From Carnobacterium gallinarum DSM 4847 (GTDB lineage: Bacteria > Bacillota > Bacilli > Lactobacillales > Carnobacteriaceae): DNA of 64,000 nt. This document shows, piece after piece, positions 42,772-52,527 of this stretch. The notes beneath the pieces were generated by a model that was not told the DNA's origin, ran no database searches, and worked only from the letters and a program-made list of their open reading frames with translations. Each line of letters starts with the position of its first letter. Positions within the stretch are counted from its first letter, which is position 1. The translations under genes were made by a program, and so were the position numbers. The stretch spans positions 1,302,001 to 1,366,000 of the forward strand of contig NZ_JQLU01000005.1 in assembly GCF_000744375.1 (NCBI RefSeq), written 5' to 3'.

Positions 42772-44271
42772 TTATTTTTTTAAGTTTAAAATATTTTTTA
42801 CAGTGGCTTCCATTTCAGCAGCATCAATGACAGTATCATGTAGTACAGCTGCTGTGAATAGTTCTGTCACAGAGGGCGGAATTGGCAAGTTAGAAAATTC
42901 ATGAAGTTGTTGAACTAACTTCGCTTCTTCACTTTCTAAGATGAACGTGTCAGTTGCGAAAGCATCCATAACATGTTGTGGGAACTTGTAAGGACTAGCG
43001 GTTGAAACAATCACAGTTGGTGTTGAATCCTGTGTCGCTTTTTGATATTTTTGATAAGCAGCAGCAGCAACTCCGGTGTGAGTATCCATTAAATAGTGAT
43101 TCTCATTGAATACCGTCGCGATAATTTCTTTTACTTCTTCCTCAGTCGCTTGTTCACCATAGAATTTTTCTAAATTTTGATTCATCTCTGCTGTAATCGA
43201 ATATTCACCATCAGCAAGTAGTTGTTCCATTCGATGTTTGGTTTCGCTGACTTCGTTATTGGCAATATGATAAATTAAACGCTCTAAATTACTAGAAATT
43301 AAGATATCCATTGAAGGCGACGTTGTGATATGGAATGGACGTTTGCGATCATAAGTGCCGGTTGTGAAAAAGTCAGTTAAGACATTATTTTCATTGGAAG
43401 CACAAACTAATTGGTTGATTGGAACCCCAATTTGTTTTGCATAGTAACCAGCTAAAATATTTCCAAAGTTCCCAGTTGGCACTACAAAATTAATGAGATC
43501 GCCATCTTTTATTTCACCAGATTTAATGAGTTGTGCATAAGAATAAACATAATACACGATTTGTGGCACTAAACGGCCGATATTAATCGAATTAGCAGAG
43601 GAGAATTGATAACCTTCTTGGCGTAATTCTTCTTTTAAATCAGTATTATTGAAAATATTCTTCACATTTGTTTGAGCATCATCAAAGTTCCCGTTGATTC
43701 CTACAACAAACGTATTCTCTCCTTTTTGCGTTACCATTTGTTTTTCTTGAATGGGGCTAACGCCATCTTTTGGATAGAATACAATGATTTTTGTACCTGG
43801 TACATCAGAGAATCCAGCCATTGCGGCTTTTCCAGTATCTCCAGAAGTTGCTGTCAAAATGACGATTTCAGCATCAACTTTGTTTTTCTTAGCAGCTACT
43901 GTCATAAAATAAGGCAAGATAGATAGAGCGATATCCTTAAAGGCTAAAGTTGAACCATGGAATAATTCTAAATAATTAACGTTTCCGACCTTGTTTAATG
44001 GCGCAATTGCCGGGTCAACAAATTTTTGATCATAAGCTCCATTGATACAGTACATTAATTCTTCTTCAGTAAAATCGGTTAAAAAAGCACTTAGAACTAA
44101 GTACGCCACCTCTTGATAAGTTTTGTTGGCTAATTCTTTAAAATTTAAGTCTAATTTAGGCATCTCAGTTGGTACATATAAGCCACCGTCAACAGCTAAA
44201 CCTTGTAAAATTGCTTGCGAAGCAGTGACGACATTGTTTGCGTCTCGTGTACTTTGATAATTCAATCCCAT
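42772..44271 (-). CDS. thrC: Threonine synthase
   Basis: The 499-residue PLP enzyme converts O-phosphohomoserine to threonine. It has the N-terminal YQSTRD motif, the PLP lysine Lys112 in FHGSTLAFKD, the TSGDTGKAA loop and FVVPTGNFGNILAGYYA, and a length that fits the long (about 490-residue) class shared by fungi and many bacteria. The gene stands alone, away from hom and thrB. GGGGGAAAAA precedes the ATG. No T-box is visible upstream. Confidence 0.95.
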   Translation of the reverse strand: MGLNYQSTRDANNVVTASQAILQGLAVDGGLYVPTEMPKLDLNFKELANKTYQEVAYLVLSAFLTDFTEEELMYCINGAYDQKFVDPAIAPLNKVGNVNYLELFHGSTLAFKDIALSILPYFMTVAAKKNKVDAEIVILTATSGDTGKAAMAGFSDVPGTKIIVFYPKDGVSPIQEKQMVTQKGENTFVVGINGNFDDAQTNVKNIFNNTDLKEELRQEGYQFSSANSINIGRLVPQIVYYVYSYAQLIKSGEIKDGDLINFVVPTGNFGNILAGYYAKQIGVPINQLVCASNENNVLTDFFTTGTYDRKRPFHITTSPSMDILISSNLERLIYHIANNEVSETKHRMEQLLADGEYSITAEMNQNLEKFYGEQATEEEVKEIIATVFNENHYLMDTHTGVAAAAYQKYQKATQDSTPTVIVSTASPYKFPQHVMDAFATDTFILESEEAKLVQQLHEFSNLPIPPSVTELFTAAVLHDTVIDAAEMEATVKNILNLKK

Positions 44272-44460
44272 ATTTTTTCCCCCTTAATTCGTTTTTATTC
44301 ATAGTAATCACAGCTAGTAAAATGTTTCTGTAAATTAATTTGAGAATCCCCTAAAATGATTTCATATACAGTAGTCTATTTTTGTGTTTCTTTATAGTTT
44401 ACCAGATTTTGTGAGATTTTAGTATGACAAATTTAAGTATTTTTAACTTATTTACCGAAC

Positions 44461-44505
44461 AAAATAAGGAGCATCTAGGAATAATCGATGACTCCGTTTA
44501 TTTTT
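44461..44505. terminator. Stem-loop with T-run in the thrC upstream region
   Basis: AAATAAGGAGCATC pairs with GATGACTCCGTTTATTT with a small bulge, and a T-run follows on the plus strand. No gene ends immediately before it, so it may be an attenuator or a remnant. Confidence 0.45.
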
Positions 44506-44562
44506 TTGAGATCAGAAGTTATTGATAGGGCGGCTATGTTTATCACGATAAAATAATGGATC

Positions 44563-44607
44563 AAAAAAAGGAAACCGACTTGTTTTGAAGTGGGTTTCCT
44601 CTTTTTT
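44563..44607. terminator. Terminator of the leftward drug-transporter operon
   Basis: AAAAAGGAAACCGACTT pairs with AAGTGGGTTTCCTCTTTTT around six bases, three bases from the stop codon of the MFS gene. Confidence 0.88.
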
Positions 44608-44610
44608 TAT

Positions 44611-46023
44611 TTATTTTTCAGTTTGTTTGCTTTTAATAAGGAACGTTAAACCAAATCCAATAACTGCTAATGTTAATAGTAGAATCAAACTATTGTGTAC
44701 ACCTTGAGTTGTTAGCTCAGCAGGTGATAGTGCGTTTGCGGGATTCTTACTTTTGACTTGGCTAATGGTGATAATTCCAGCAACCAATGAAGTTCCTGTA
44801 GCTCCAGCTACTTGTTGCAATGTACTTATAATCGCTGTTCCGTCAGAGGTGATCTGTTCAGGCAAATGATTTAATCCGTTTGTTTGAGATGGAATAAAGG
44901 TCATTGATGCGCCTAACATTAATAGCATATGCAATAAAATAACCATATAAGGTTGTAATGTACTTGTGAAAATGAAGAAGCCTAGAACTGCAACGAGTGT
45001 AATAAAAGTTCCAGCTGTAATCAGTTTTTTAGGACCTTTTGCGTCTAAAATTCGACCAGCAATTGGTGCCATTAATGCACTTAAAACTGAGGCAGGTAAC
45101 ATCATCATTCCAGCAGTTGTGGCGTTTACACCAAAGACACTTTCGTTAAAGATAGGTAATAAAAATGAGAAAGATAGAATCATCATCATGACTAAAAAGA
45201 CATTGGATAAGCCCACGATGAACATCGGATATTTAAAAACAGTTAAGTTAACTAGTGGTTTGTCTAATTTGATTTGTCTAAAAACAAATAATCCTAAAGC
45301 GACTAATCCAACAATCAAAGAAATAGCAACATTTGGATATTGCCAGCCCATCTCACCAGCGATACTAAATCCGTAGATAATTCCTGAAAAGGCTAGTGCA
45401 GATAAGCCAATTGAGAGAAAATCAAAAGGGATTTTTTCTAGTTTACGAATGGTGATAATTGACCATGAACCTAATGAAATTGAAACGATAGCGATTGGTA
45501 ATAATAAAATGAAGATCCATTGCCAACCTAATGAAGTAACAATAATTCCGCCATATGTGGGTCCTAAAGCAGGAGCAAAGCTAGTAACTAAACCAGCCAT
45601 TCCCATGACAACACCACGTTTGTTAATGGGGACTAGAGCTAAGATAATATTGAACATTAGAGGCAGTGAGATTCCTGTTCCAGTTGCTTGAATCAAACGA
45701 CCTGTTAATAATAACGGGAAGTTAGTGGCTAATCCACAAAAAATGGTTCCTGTTGTAAAAATAATAGCGGCTGTTTGGAAAAGTCGCTTTGTTGGGAAAC
45801 GTTTAACTAACATTGGTGAGATTGGGACAAGAATAGCCACAATTAATAGATAACCGGTTGTTAACCATTGTATCGTAGCTCCAACTACGTTAAATTCTCT
45901 CATTAAGATTGGAAATGCGACGTTTAATGCTGTTTCAGAGACGATTCCCATGAAGGTTAGCATGGCAATTGAAATAATTGCAAATAACACTTTTTTTTCT
46001 AATTTAGTTGCTGGGTTTTCCAT
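44611..46023 (-). CDS. DHA2-family MFS multidrug transporter (14 TM)
   Basis: The 470-residue protein has about fourteen membrane segments. Conserved DHA2 motifs are present: WLTTGYLLIVAILVPISP, the motif A region VKRFPTKRLFQ, GRLIQATGTGI and the motif C region APALGPTYGGII. It is expected to pump lipophilic compounds out with proton exchange, like LmrB/QacA or EmrB-type proteins. It follows the MarR regulator with a 20-bp overlap and is thus regulated by it. No membrane-fusion partner is present. Confidence 0.9.
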   Translation of the reverse strand: MENPATKLEKKVLFAIISIAMLTFMGIVSETALNVAFPILMREFNVVGATIQWLTTGYLLIVAILVPISPMLVKRFPTKRLFQTAAIIFTTGTIFCGLATNFPLLLTGRLIQATGTGISLPLMFNIILALVPINKRGVVMGMAGLVTSFAPALGPTYGGIIVTSLGWQWIFILLLPIAIVSISLGSWSIITIRKLEKIPFDFLSIGLSALAFSGIIYGFSIAGEMGWQYPNVAISLIVGLVALGLFVFRQIKLDKPLVNLTVFKYPMFIVGLSNVFLVMMMILSFSFLLPIFNESVFGVNATTAGMMMLPASVLSALMAPIAGRILDAKGPKKLITAGTFITLVAVLGFFIFTSTLQPYMVILLHMLLMLGASMTFIPSQTNGLNHLPEQITSDGTAIISTLQQVAGATGTSLVAGIITISQVKSKNPANALSPAELTTQGVHNSLILLLTLAVIGFGLTFLIKSKQTEK

Positions 46024-46528
46024 TATTTACCTCCAGATAATTTTTATACATTTTTCCAAATTCATCTTTCTTTAGTTGAGTGATCTCTTTAGTGGGATCT
46101 AAGTTTTGAATCATAGAATCCATTAAATGATTTAAGAGTATTACTTCCTCTTGACTAAAGCCGTGAACCATTGTTTGATTGATGCCATCGATTTTTGTAA
46201 TGATTTTTTGAGCAATTTCATGTCCGGTAGCAGTTAGGGTAATGGAATTGTAACGCAAATCGTTATTGGCTTGCTTCTTTTCAATCAGTTTCTTTTCTTC
46301 TAACCGCTTAATTGGATTCGTAATAGAAGAAGTTGAGATATCTAAGTAATCGGCAATTTCCTTCTGAGTACATTGTTCTTTAGTCAAGATAACTTCTAAA
46401 ATTAAAGACTGTCCAATATGGAGATCTAAGCTATTTAGCTCTTGGTCAGCGAGTTTTTTATGCAAACGATTGAGACGTTTCATTTTCATGTTCAATGAGC
46501 CATTCGTTGAATCCATTTCACTGTTCAT
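46004..46528 (-). CDS. MarR-family transcriptional regulator
   Basis: The protein of about 174 residues has a MarR winged helix (CTQKEIADYLDISTSSITNP, IKRLEEKKLIEK and a wing around NNDLRYNSITLT) between dimerisation helices. It begins at the ATG at 46528 with AGGAAA before it; a longer frame to 46561 would start within the promoter. Overlap with the transporter gene indicates autoregulation of a drug efflux operon. Confidence 0.9.
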   Translation of the reverse strand: MNSEMDSTNGSLNMKMKRLNRLHKKLADQELNSLDLHIGQSLILEVILTKEQCTQKEIADYLDISTSSITNPIKRLEEKKLIEKKQANNDLRYNSITLTATGHEIAQKIITKIDGINQTMVHGFSQEEVILLNHLMDSMIQNLDPTKEITQLKKDEFGKMYKNYLEVNNGKPSN

Positions 46529-46636
46529 TTTTTTCCTACTTTCTCGATAGATAATACGCACCTATATAATACGCTAGTTTATTATAGGGGTATGAGCAGG
46601 ATAAAGCAAGTAAATATTTAGTTTATAAAAAAGAAA

Positions 46637-46677
46637 ATAAAAAACGCCTCCCTGGTTTAGGTGGGAGGCGAAAAAAG
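46637..46677. terminator. Bidirectional terminator between msmK and the marR promoter region
   Basis: AAAAACGCCTCCC pairs with GGGAGGCGAAAAA around ten bases. A leftward T-run suits msmK, whose stop is 87 bp upstream. Confidence 0.88.
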
Positions 46678-46763
46678 GGGTTAGAATTTATCAAAACATT
46701 ATTTCAAATAATGGAATGATTGAGTTTACGTACCTTAGCGTAAAGTTAAGGATTTACAAATAA

Positions 46764-47870
46764 TTAAGGTTTAATAACTAATTCAGACTCAGGATCGAAG
46801 AAATGTCCTTTATTTAAATCAAAGGCTAAGTCAATAAATTCACCTGGACGATGGAAATCGCGTGCATCTACTTTAGAAATAAATTCAGTATCATCAACAC
46901 GAGTATAAAGCATTGTTTCAGCACCTAATAATTCAGATACAACAACTTCAGAATGAACAACACTGTTAGGATTTGAATCTAACGCGATTTGTTCACTGTG
47001 AATATCTTCTGGACGAACACCAAAGATTAATTTCTTCCCATCATAACCTTGTTCAGCTAACATTTTACGTTTGCCTTCAGGAATGGTTAATTTTAAACCT
47101 AATCCATTAGAAATAACGTCGCCATTCAATGTTACGTTAAAGAAGTTCATTGCTGGTGAACCAATAAATCCAGCTACGAATACATTTACTGGTGTATCGT
47201 AAACTTCTTTTGGTGAACCAATCTGTTGTACAAAACCATCTTTCATAATAACGATACGATCCGCCATAGTCATGGCTTCTGTTTGGTCATGGGTTACGTA
47301 GATAGTTGTTGTTTCTAGACGTTGGTGTAATTTAGCAATCTCAGCACGCATCGCTACACGTAATTTAGCATCTAAGTTAGATAAAGGTTCATCCATTAAG
47401 AAGACTTTAGCATCACGAACTATTGCACGACCTAAGGCCACACGTTGACGTTGTCCACCAGATAATGCTGCTGGTTTACGTTTCAAGTATTCAGTCAAAC
47501 CTAGGATTTCCCCAGCTTCTTCTACACGTTTTTTGATTTCAGCTTTATCATATTTTCTTAGTTTTAAACCAAATGCCATATTATCATAAACAGTCATATG
47601 AGGGTACAGGGCATAGTTTTGGAAAACCATAGCAATATCACGATCTTTAGGAGCTACATCATTCATCAATGTTTCACCAATATATAATTCACCGTCTGAG
47701 ATGTCTTCTAAACCAGCGATCATCCGCAAAGTTGTTGATTTCCCACAACCAGAAGGACCAACGAAAACGATAAATTCACGATCTTTAATTTGTAAATTAA
47801 AATCAGTTACTGAAAAATTCTCAGCATTGTCGTATTTTTTATAAATGTGATTTAATGCTATTTCTACCAT
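46764..47870 (-). CDS. msmK: Shared ABC sugar importer ATPase (MsmK/UgpC type)
   Basis: The 368-residue ATPase energises several carbohydrate ABC importers. It shows Walker A in GPSGCGKST (38-46), the signature [16 protein letters not shown], Walker B in [16 protein letters not shown] and a C-terminal MalK-type OB-fold regulatory domain (about 235-368; [19 protein letters not shown]). The gene is alone, without permeases or binding protein, as in lactobacilli and streptococci where MsmK is multitask. Its likely client here is the LplB/LplC-type importer at 9286-12885, which has no ATPase. Two cre-like sites precede it. Confidence 0.95.
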   Translation of the reverse strand: MVEIALNHIYKKYDNAENFSVTDFNLQIKDREFIVFVGPSGCGKSTTLRMIAGLEDISDGELYIGETLMNDVAPKDRDIAMVFQNYALYPHMTVYDNMAFGLKLRKYDKAEIKKRVEEAGEILGLTEYLKRKPAALSGGQRQRVALGRAIVRDAKVFLMDEPLSNLDAKLRVAMRAEIAKLHQRLETTTIYVTHDQTEAMTMADRIVIMKDGFVQQIGSPKEVYDTPVNVFVAGFIGSPAMNFFNVTLNGDVISNGLGLKLTIPEGKRKMLAEQGYDGKKLIFGVRPEDIHSEQIALDSNPNSVVHSEVVVSELLGAETMLYTRVDDTEFISKVDARDFHRPGEFIDLAFDLNKGHFFDPESELVIKP

Positions 47871-47916
47871 AATGATCTCACCTAACCAATCTATTTATTT
47901 AATAAGTTAAGTATAG

Positions 47917-47930
47917 TGAAAGCGATTGCT
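47917..47930. promoter_or_regulatory. cre-like site upstream of msmK
   Basis: TGAAAGCGATTGCT matches the cre consensus TGWAANCGNTNWCA at all but two positions (G at position 12 and the last base), 47 bp before the start codon. Confidence 0.55.
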
Positions 47931-47983
47931 TATTTCCACGGATAGTTGCACAATATTTTAGTTCAGATTTTGTGCACTATGCA

Positions 47984-47997
47984 TAGAAGCGTTTTCA
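47984..47997. promoter_or_regulatory. Second cre-like site upstream of msmK
   Basis: TAGAAGCGTTTTCA differs from the cre consensus at two positions. It lies 67 bp from the first site. Confidence 0.5.
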
Positions 47998-48216
47998 ATA
48001 ACTAAATATGACAAAAAATGTTTGATTTTAGTCGAATTTTTTTATATTTGTTCAAAATAATTCATAAAATTGATGAATAATGCAGATAATAATTGTATAG
48101 TTATCTCATAGTACATTTTATCAAAACAGAGGAGGGAGTTGTTAAACGTATTTTGAGTTAATTTCTTAACATAGTTCATGTTTTTTAGTAAGTGATTTGA
48201 AAAATGGAGGTTTAAA

Positions 48217-48264
48217 ATGAAATATGATGAAAATAAAAAAGGGGGAGAGCTATGCGCAGCTTAG
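48217..48264 (+). CDS. Possible 15-residue leader peptide overlapping the Mga-like gene start
   Basis: ATGGAGG stands nine bases before an ATG at 48217 that opens the frame MKYDENKKGGELCAA and stops at 48264, 13 bp after the start of the regulator gene. The peptide itself has no known function. Because its coding region covers the ribosome-binding site and start of the next gene, its translation could control initiation there (coupling). Confidence 0.4.
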   Translation: MKYDENKKGGELCAA

Positions 48265-49676
48265 TTGAACAAAAGGAAAACACTAATTATGCCATTCTTA
48301 CCTTACTGTATAACAATAGTCAGGGAACAACTTTAGTGGAAATTTCTGAAAAACTAGGATTAGGTGTAAAAACAGCTAGAGTTTACATAGGTGAGTTGGT
48401 GGATTATTTAGATAGATGGTTTCCTAATATTCGTGTTCGTTATGAAAATAAACGCTATTCCATAGAATGTAAGAAAAATTTTAACATTGAGATTGTTTAT
48501 AGTTCAATGAAAAAAGAGACTTCATTTTTCGATTTGTATCATTACCATTTTATGGGGAAATTTACGGGTGTCCGAAATTTTGCTACAGAATATTATTGTA
48601 GTTCAAGTAGAGTGTATACGCAGTTGAAAAAAATGCGTGAGCTTTTGAAACCGTATGAGATTGATTTTGGGAGTAGTATTGAAAATTATGATTTTATTGG
48701 TGATGAACAGATGATTCGTTTTCATACTTTCCATTACTATTGGGAAATATATAAAGGTATTGAATGGCCTTTTGATGCAGAATTAGAGTCTAAATGCTAT
48801 GTAATGATTTATGGATTAGCTAAATGTATGGGAATAGAACTTTCAATAGTAGAAAAACAACAATTAGCTTTATGGCTAGGAATTATTAATACACGGATAG
48901 GTCTGGAGAAATTTGTTGAATTAGATGAAGATACTATGAATTCAGTGATGCAGTCAGATTTTGGGAAAAGACATTTTGCCATTATCTATTACTCTTTTGA
49001 AGAAAAATTACACAAAAAGTCTTCTGAAAGTGCGTTTTTCTTACTGGTTTTTATGTTAACCTGTAAACGTTTATTAAATAAGAAAGATATGGAACCGTTA
49101 GAAAACTCTGATTTAATTGATTTTTGTTCAAAAGTACAAGGGGAAATTTTTGCAAATATGTTATCTGTATCGGAGATTAATCAATACAATAGTTTACTTT
49201 TAGAAGGAATCTATTATAGTAACTATTTAAATGTAGATCTGTTAATGAGGGAAAAGACACAAAGTGCGTTGCTACCTGTAGTTATTCAAAAATTTACGGA
49301 AGCGATGGCGGGCTATGAAATGAGTATTAGACCCAGTTCAGATATTGCAGTTTATTTTGGAAACTTGTTTTTTGACGTTATTGATATTAAGAAACTATTG
49401 GTTCCTGTTAAGATAAAATTTTTATTAAGCAATGGATTAATTGATGAGTATCCAATTCGGAAGAAATTATTGTACCTTTTTCCAAATCTAATTTTTGCCA
49501 CTCCGATAGACCAAGATTGTACGATTATCATCACTGATTCGGTTAATTCAAAAGAAACAGAAGATGATTATCTTTATTTTAATGGTCGAAATCAATTAGA
49601 ATGGGAAGAACTGAAGAGAACGATATTAGCTTATAGTATTCCAAAAGAAAATGCACAAAAGTTAGAATTATTATGA
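48252..49676 (+). CDS. Mga-family transcriptional regulator (second copy)
   Basis: The 474-residue protein resembles Mga/AtxA regulators: an N-terminal HTH (GTTLVEISEKLGLGVKTARV), a second HTH-like region (about 110-140), a PRD-like helical middle with LALWLGIINTR and a C-terminal EIIB-like domain (about 380-474; VPVKIKFLLSNGLIDE, IIITDSVNS). The family often responds to sugar status through PRD phosphorylation. GGGGGAGAG precedes the ATG at 48252, and a short leader frame overlaps it. It differs strongly in sequence from the copy at 17554-19029. Possible targets downstream are decayed. Confidence 0.75.
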   Translation: MRSLVEQKENTNYAILTLLYNNSQGTTLVEISEKLGLGVKTARVYIGELVDYLDRWFPNIRVRYENKRYSIECKKNFNIEIVYSSMKKETSFFDLYHYHFMGKFTGVRNFATEYYCSSSRVYTQLKKMRELLKPYEIDFGSSIENYDFIGDEQMIRFHTFHYYWEIYKGIEWPFDAELESKCYVMIYGLAKCMGIELSIVEKQQLALWLGIINTRIGLEKFVELDEDTMNSVMQSDFGKRHFAIIYYSFEEKLHKKSSESAFFLLVFMLTCKRLLNKKDMEPLENSDLIDFCSKVQGEIFANMLSVSEINQYNSLLLEGIYYSNYLNVDLLMREKTQSALLPVVIQKFTEAMAGYEMSIRPSSDIAVYFGNLFFDVIDIKKLLVPVKIKFLLSNGLIDEYPIRKKLLYLFPNLIFATPIDQDCTIIITDSVNSKETEDDYLYFNGRNQLEWEELKRTILAYSIPKENAQKLELL

Positions 49677-50583
49677 AAATAGTTTATTATCTTGTTGTTC
49701 TAGTTATTCAGGATAAGGCAGTAAAAACGAATAGATAAAATACTTATTTTTAAAAAAACATGCCTTTTAATTCAAATATTATGTTATATGATACACTACA
49801 TTTTCAGTTTGAAAATGTAGTTATTTAAAGGGAGTATAGGAAAGTTATATAGTACAATTATCACGAGTATGCTTGGATTTTGGGTGCTTTATTTTTTTAA
49901 TAGAACAAGCACTGATTCAATTTGGAGATAGTATATATAGAGGAATCACTCGGATTGGCTGTATGTTAGGCAGCCTAGTGAGTATTCTTGTAGATTTTAT
50001 CCGGAAAACAGTGATTATCCAGCTGAATTCAAGTGAGGTACGAATCAAAGAATTAGGTAAAAGTGAGCAGAAATATGTTTTTAAAGATACTCTTTTTTCC
50101 CAGAATCGTATCGGTTTAGTTTGTCAGGTGTCCCAGTTTATATAAAAATTAAGTTACATATTGGAGACCCAGCAGAAAATAAGATTGCACCACATAATTT
50201 AACCGGTTTATCTGTTGAGAAAGCTGATAGTGTGTTTAATCAAGTGATTCGTCAGACAGAAGATGCTCTAATTAGTAATGAAAAAAATATCGCTATGATG
50301 ATTTAGAGCGCATTTGTTTTACTCCAATTTTGGTAGAGGATGTTTATCGAACGAGTACGCTTTTAACGTATCAGAGAAAATAAAATTTGAATAATATCCT
50401 GAATTTGTGGAACTATTAGTAGAATGTTTGGCTAGACAGCCAGCCGAATAAAGTAAGGGATGATTTCATTTTGGAGCATGTAGATAACCTTATTTTTATA
50501 GAATAATAAGGTTATTGTTTGTCAGATTAGGAATAGATAAAGTATAATGAGTTTGTTATTAAATGTAATAGGAGGAATGTAAA
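49677..50583. pseudogene. Decayed coding region downstream of the Mga-like gene
   Basis: Two overlapping partial frames are visible. From 49873 a frame reads DFGCFIFLIEQALIQFG and runs to 50145. From 50121 another reads GVPVYIKIKLHIGDPAENKI and goes on to TEDALISNEKNIAMMI at 50306, without a normal start. Together they look like one gene broken by frameshifts; the second part has the strand-helix pattern of a real domain. I cannot name the family. From 50310 to 50560 no coding pattern is evident except promoter-like sequence before the DUF975 gene. Confidence 0.4.
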
Positions 50584-51375
50584 ATGAATCAAACAAAAAC
50601 ACGTGCCGAACTAAAAAGTGAAGCAAAAAGTTTGTTACGTGGTCGTTGGGGAGATGCAATTCTACTAAATTTAGTACCTACAATTTTACAAGTAGGCGCA
50701 TTTATCATTGGGATGGTATTTTTGATAGCGGCTGTAGTTCTTTTTGGTACAGTTATGTCAAATTTTGATGGGAATAGTGGATCGATAGGGAATTCTTATT
50801 CTGGCTCTAGTTATGGAAGTGGCAGTGGTGGAGGAATTATTGGATTCTTTATTTCTCTAATTTCAGTTGGGATTTCGTTTACTTTTCTAGATTGGTTACG
50901 TGACCCAGCTATGAAAATTGTTCCTTTTCGTGATGCTTTCCAAGTCTATTCAGGCAAGCATTTTGTTAAAGTTGTAGTCATTACAATTTTAAATACGATT
51001 TTTACCTTTTTATGGAGTTTGTTATTTATTATTCCAGGTATTATTAAAGCAATGGCTTATTCACAATCGTACTTTATCTACAAAGACATCTCTTCTTCTA
51101 ACAAAGAGGAAGGCATGCGCTATACAGACTATATCACAGCTAGTCGTAAATTAATGGATGGACATAAATGGGACTATTTTGTACTACAACTAAGTTTTAT
51201 TGGTTGGCAGATCCTTTGTATTTTCACTTTTGGAATTGGTTACTTATGGCTAAACCCATATATGAGTGCGACTTATGCAGCTTTTTATAAAGATTTAGCT
51301 CAAGATCGTTATCTAGATGGAGTAGCGAGCTACAAGGACAGTGAAATAGATGAGTGGACTGAGGATACAATTTAA
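50584..51375 (+). CDS. DUF975 membrane protein
   Basis: The 263-residue protein opens with TRAELKSEAKSLLRGRWGDA, the DUF975 signature, followed by about five membrane helices, a Gly/Ser-rich loop (about 60-82), the motif IPGIIKAMAYSQSYFIYKD and NPYMSATYAAFYKDL near the C terminus. The family is common in Firmicutes and of unknown function. AGGAGG precedes the ATG. A terminator follows. Confidence 0.9.
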   Translation: MNQTKTRAELKSEAKSLLRGRWGDAILLNLVPTILQVGAFIIGMVFLIAAVVLFGTVMSNFDGNSGSIGNSYSGSSYGSGSGGGIIGFFISLISVGISFTFLDWLRDPAMKIVPFRDAFQVYSGKHFVKVVVITILNTIFTFLWSLLFIIPGIIKAMAYSQSYFIYKDISSSNKEEGMRYTDYITASRKLMDGHKWDYFVLQLSFIGWQILCIFTFGIGYLWLNPYMSATYAAFYKDLAQDRYLDGVASYKDSEIDEWTEDTI

Positions 51376-51383
51376 TTAAAATT

Positions 51384-51428
51384 AAAAAGGTTGTATGTAA
51401 TCCTGATTTGATTACATACAACCTTTTT
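51384..51428. terminator. Bidirectional terminator
   Basis: AAAAAGGTTGTATGTAATC pairs perfectly with GATTACATACAACCTTTTT around seven bases. It serves the DUF975 gene and the convergent DUF915 gene. Confidence 0.93.
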
Positions 51429-52307
51429 CTATTCATTTACTGAAATAAGTTGAGTTTGAGGAACTTCTTTTTCTTGAGCGTTAAATAAAAAATCATAAAC
51501 CCAGTCGATAACTTGTTGATTATTCACTAGATTTGCATGTGAGGCATCGCCTTGAGTTGTTTGTTTTTCAATATAGGTGTGAACATAGTCTGGAAAGATT
51601 AGACGAGAAGCTAAGGCACTACGCAGAGGGACGACGCCATCTGTATTTTTATCATTCGCATCTTCACCAGCAATGGACAACACGGCTAACTGGCTATCTA
51701 AGTTCTGTTGTAACGCTAGATATTTTTCTAATTCAGCTGTTTCAATAGGAACATCAGTAAAATCAGCATTGCCAAGATTAGAAGCTGTGTCGATATCATT
51801 AAAGGGTGCACCTAGTAAGGCGATTCGTCTCAGTTTTGGTACATTTTTATCTTCTTTGATGGTTTCGGCATAATAGGCTATAGCTAGTCCACCGTTGGAA
51901 TAGCCAACTACATCGGCTTGTTGAAAGTTATAGTTCTTTTTTAAATCAATCATTAATTGTTTTAATCCGTTGCTCCATTCTTCGATAGGGGCATTATTCT
52001 CTGTATATCCAATTGAAATAAGGGGACGCTTAGCATTGGAATCTAATTTCCCTTGATAGTGTAATTTTCCTTTAGCATCGATGACAACATTCAGTAATTG
52101 AGTAGAACTATTGGGCTGCGCCATTATATTTTCAGCAAAATGAGCAAATGAATCTTCATCCCCACCGCTGCCATGAATCAGAATAATTGGAATTTGTTCT
52201 TGTAAATTATAAATAGATTGGGAAATATTTTTTTTCGGTTTTGTGTTAAAGCTACAGGATCCTAGGATGAAAAGGAGAATTCCACCTAAAAGTATCACTT
52301 TTTTCAT
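51429..52307 (-). CDS. Lipoprotein alpha/beta hydrolase, DUF915 family
   Basis: The protein of about 292 residues has a lipoprotein signal (KKVILLGGILLFILGSCSF, lipobox LGSC) and a DUF915-type alpha/beta hydrolase domain: IPIILIHGSGGDEDSFAHF, the nucleophile serine in VVGYSNGGLAIAYY, a later aspartate region (DANDKNTDGVVPL) and a histidine in GDASHANLVNN. It is probably a surface-exposed esterase or lipase-like enzyme; the substrate is unknown. The start is the ATG at 52307, after CGGAGTGG; the longer frame to 52325 is possible. Confidence 0.85.
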   Translation of the reverse strand: MKKVILLGGILLFILGSCSFNTKPKKNISQSIYNLQEQIPIILIHGSGGDEDSFAHFAENIMAQPNSSTQLLNVVIDAKGKLHYQGKLDSNAKRPLISIGYTENNAPIEEWSNGLKQLMIDLKKNYNFQQADVVGYSNGGLAIAYYAETIKEDKNVPKLRRIALLGAPFNDIDTASNLGNADFTDVPIETAELEKYLALQQNLDSQLAVLSIAGEDANDKNTDGVVPLRSALASRLIFPDYVHTYIEKQTTQGDASHANLVNNQQVIDWVYDFLFNAQEKEVPQTQLISVNE

Positions 52308-52527
52308 GTTGTCCACTCCGTTCATATGAATTTATTATAGCAAAAAAAGAATATTTTCGGGTAAATAGTGCTATATAAAAGTAAAAAAATGAATAATAAG
52401 AAATTTTTATCTCAGATAAATGCAAGTATAGGTTTTAGTTTAGCAAATTGCAGAATAAAAACCGAAAGGATATAGTAGGTGTCATTCAATCAGCTACACT
52501 GCATAATAAATTTTAGAAAGGAATGTT

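Noticed and set aside
44272-44460. T-box or other amino-acid riboswitch upstream of thrC
   Set aside because: No T-box sequence or paired specifier loop is visible on the leftward strand; only a stem-loop with a T-run on the other strand was seen.
44966-45691. Open frames on the plus strand opposite the MFS transporter gene
   Set aside because: They lie opposite a well-supported DHA2 transporter and have no ribosome-binding sites or recognisable domains.
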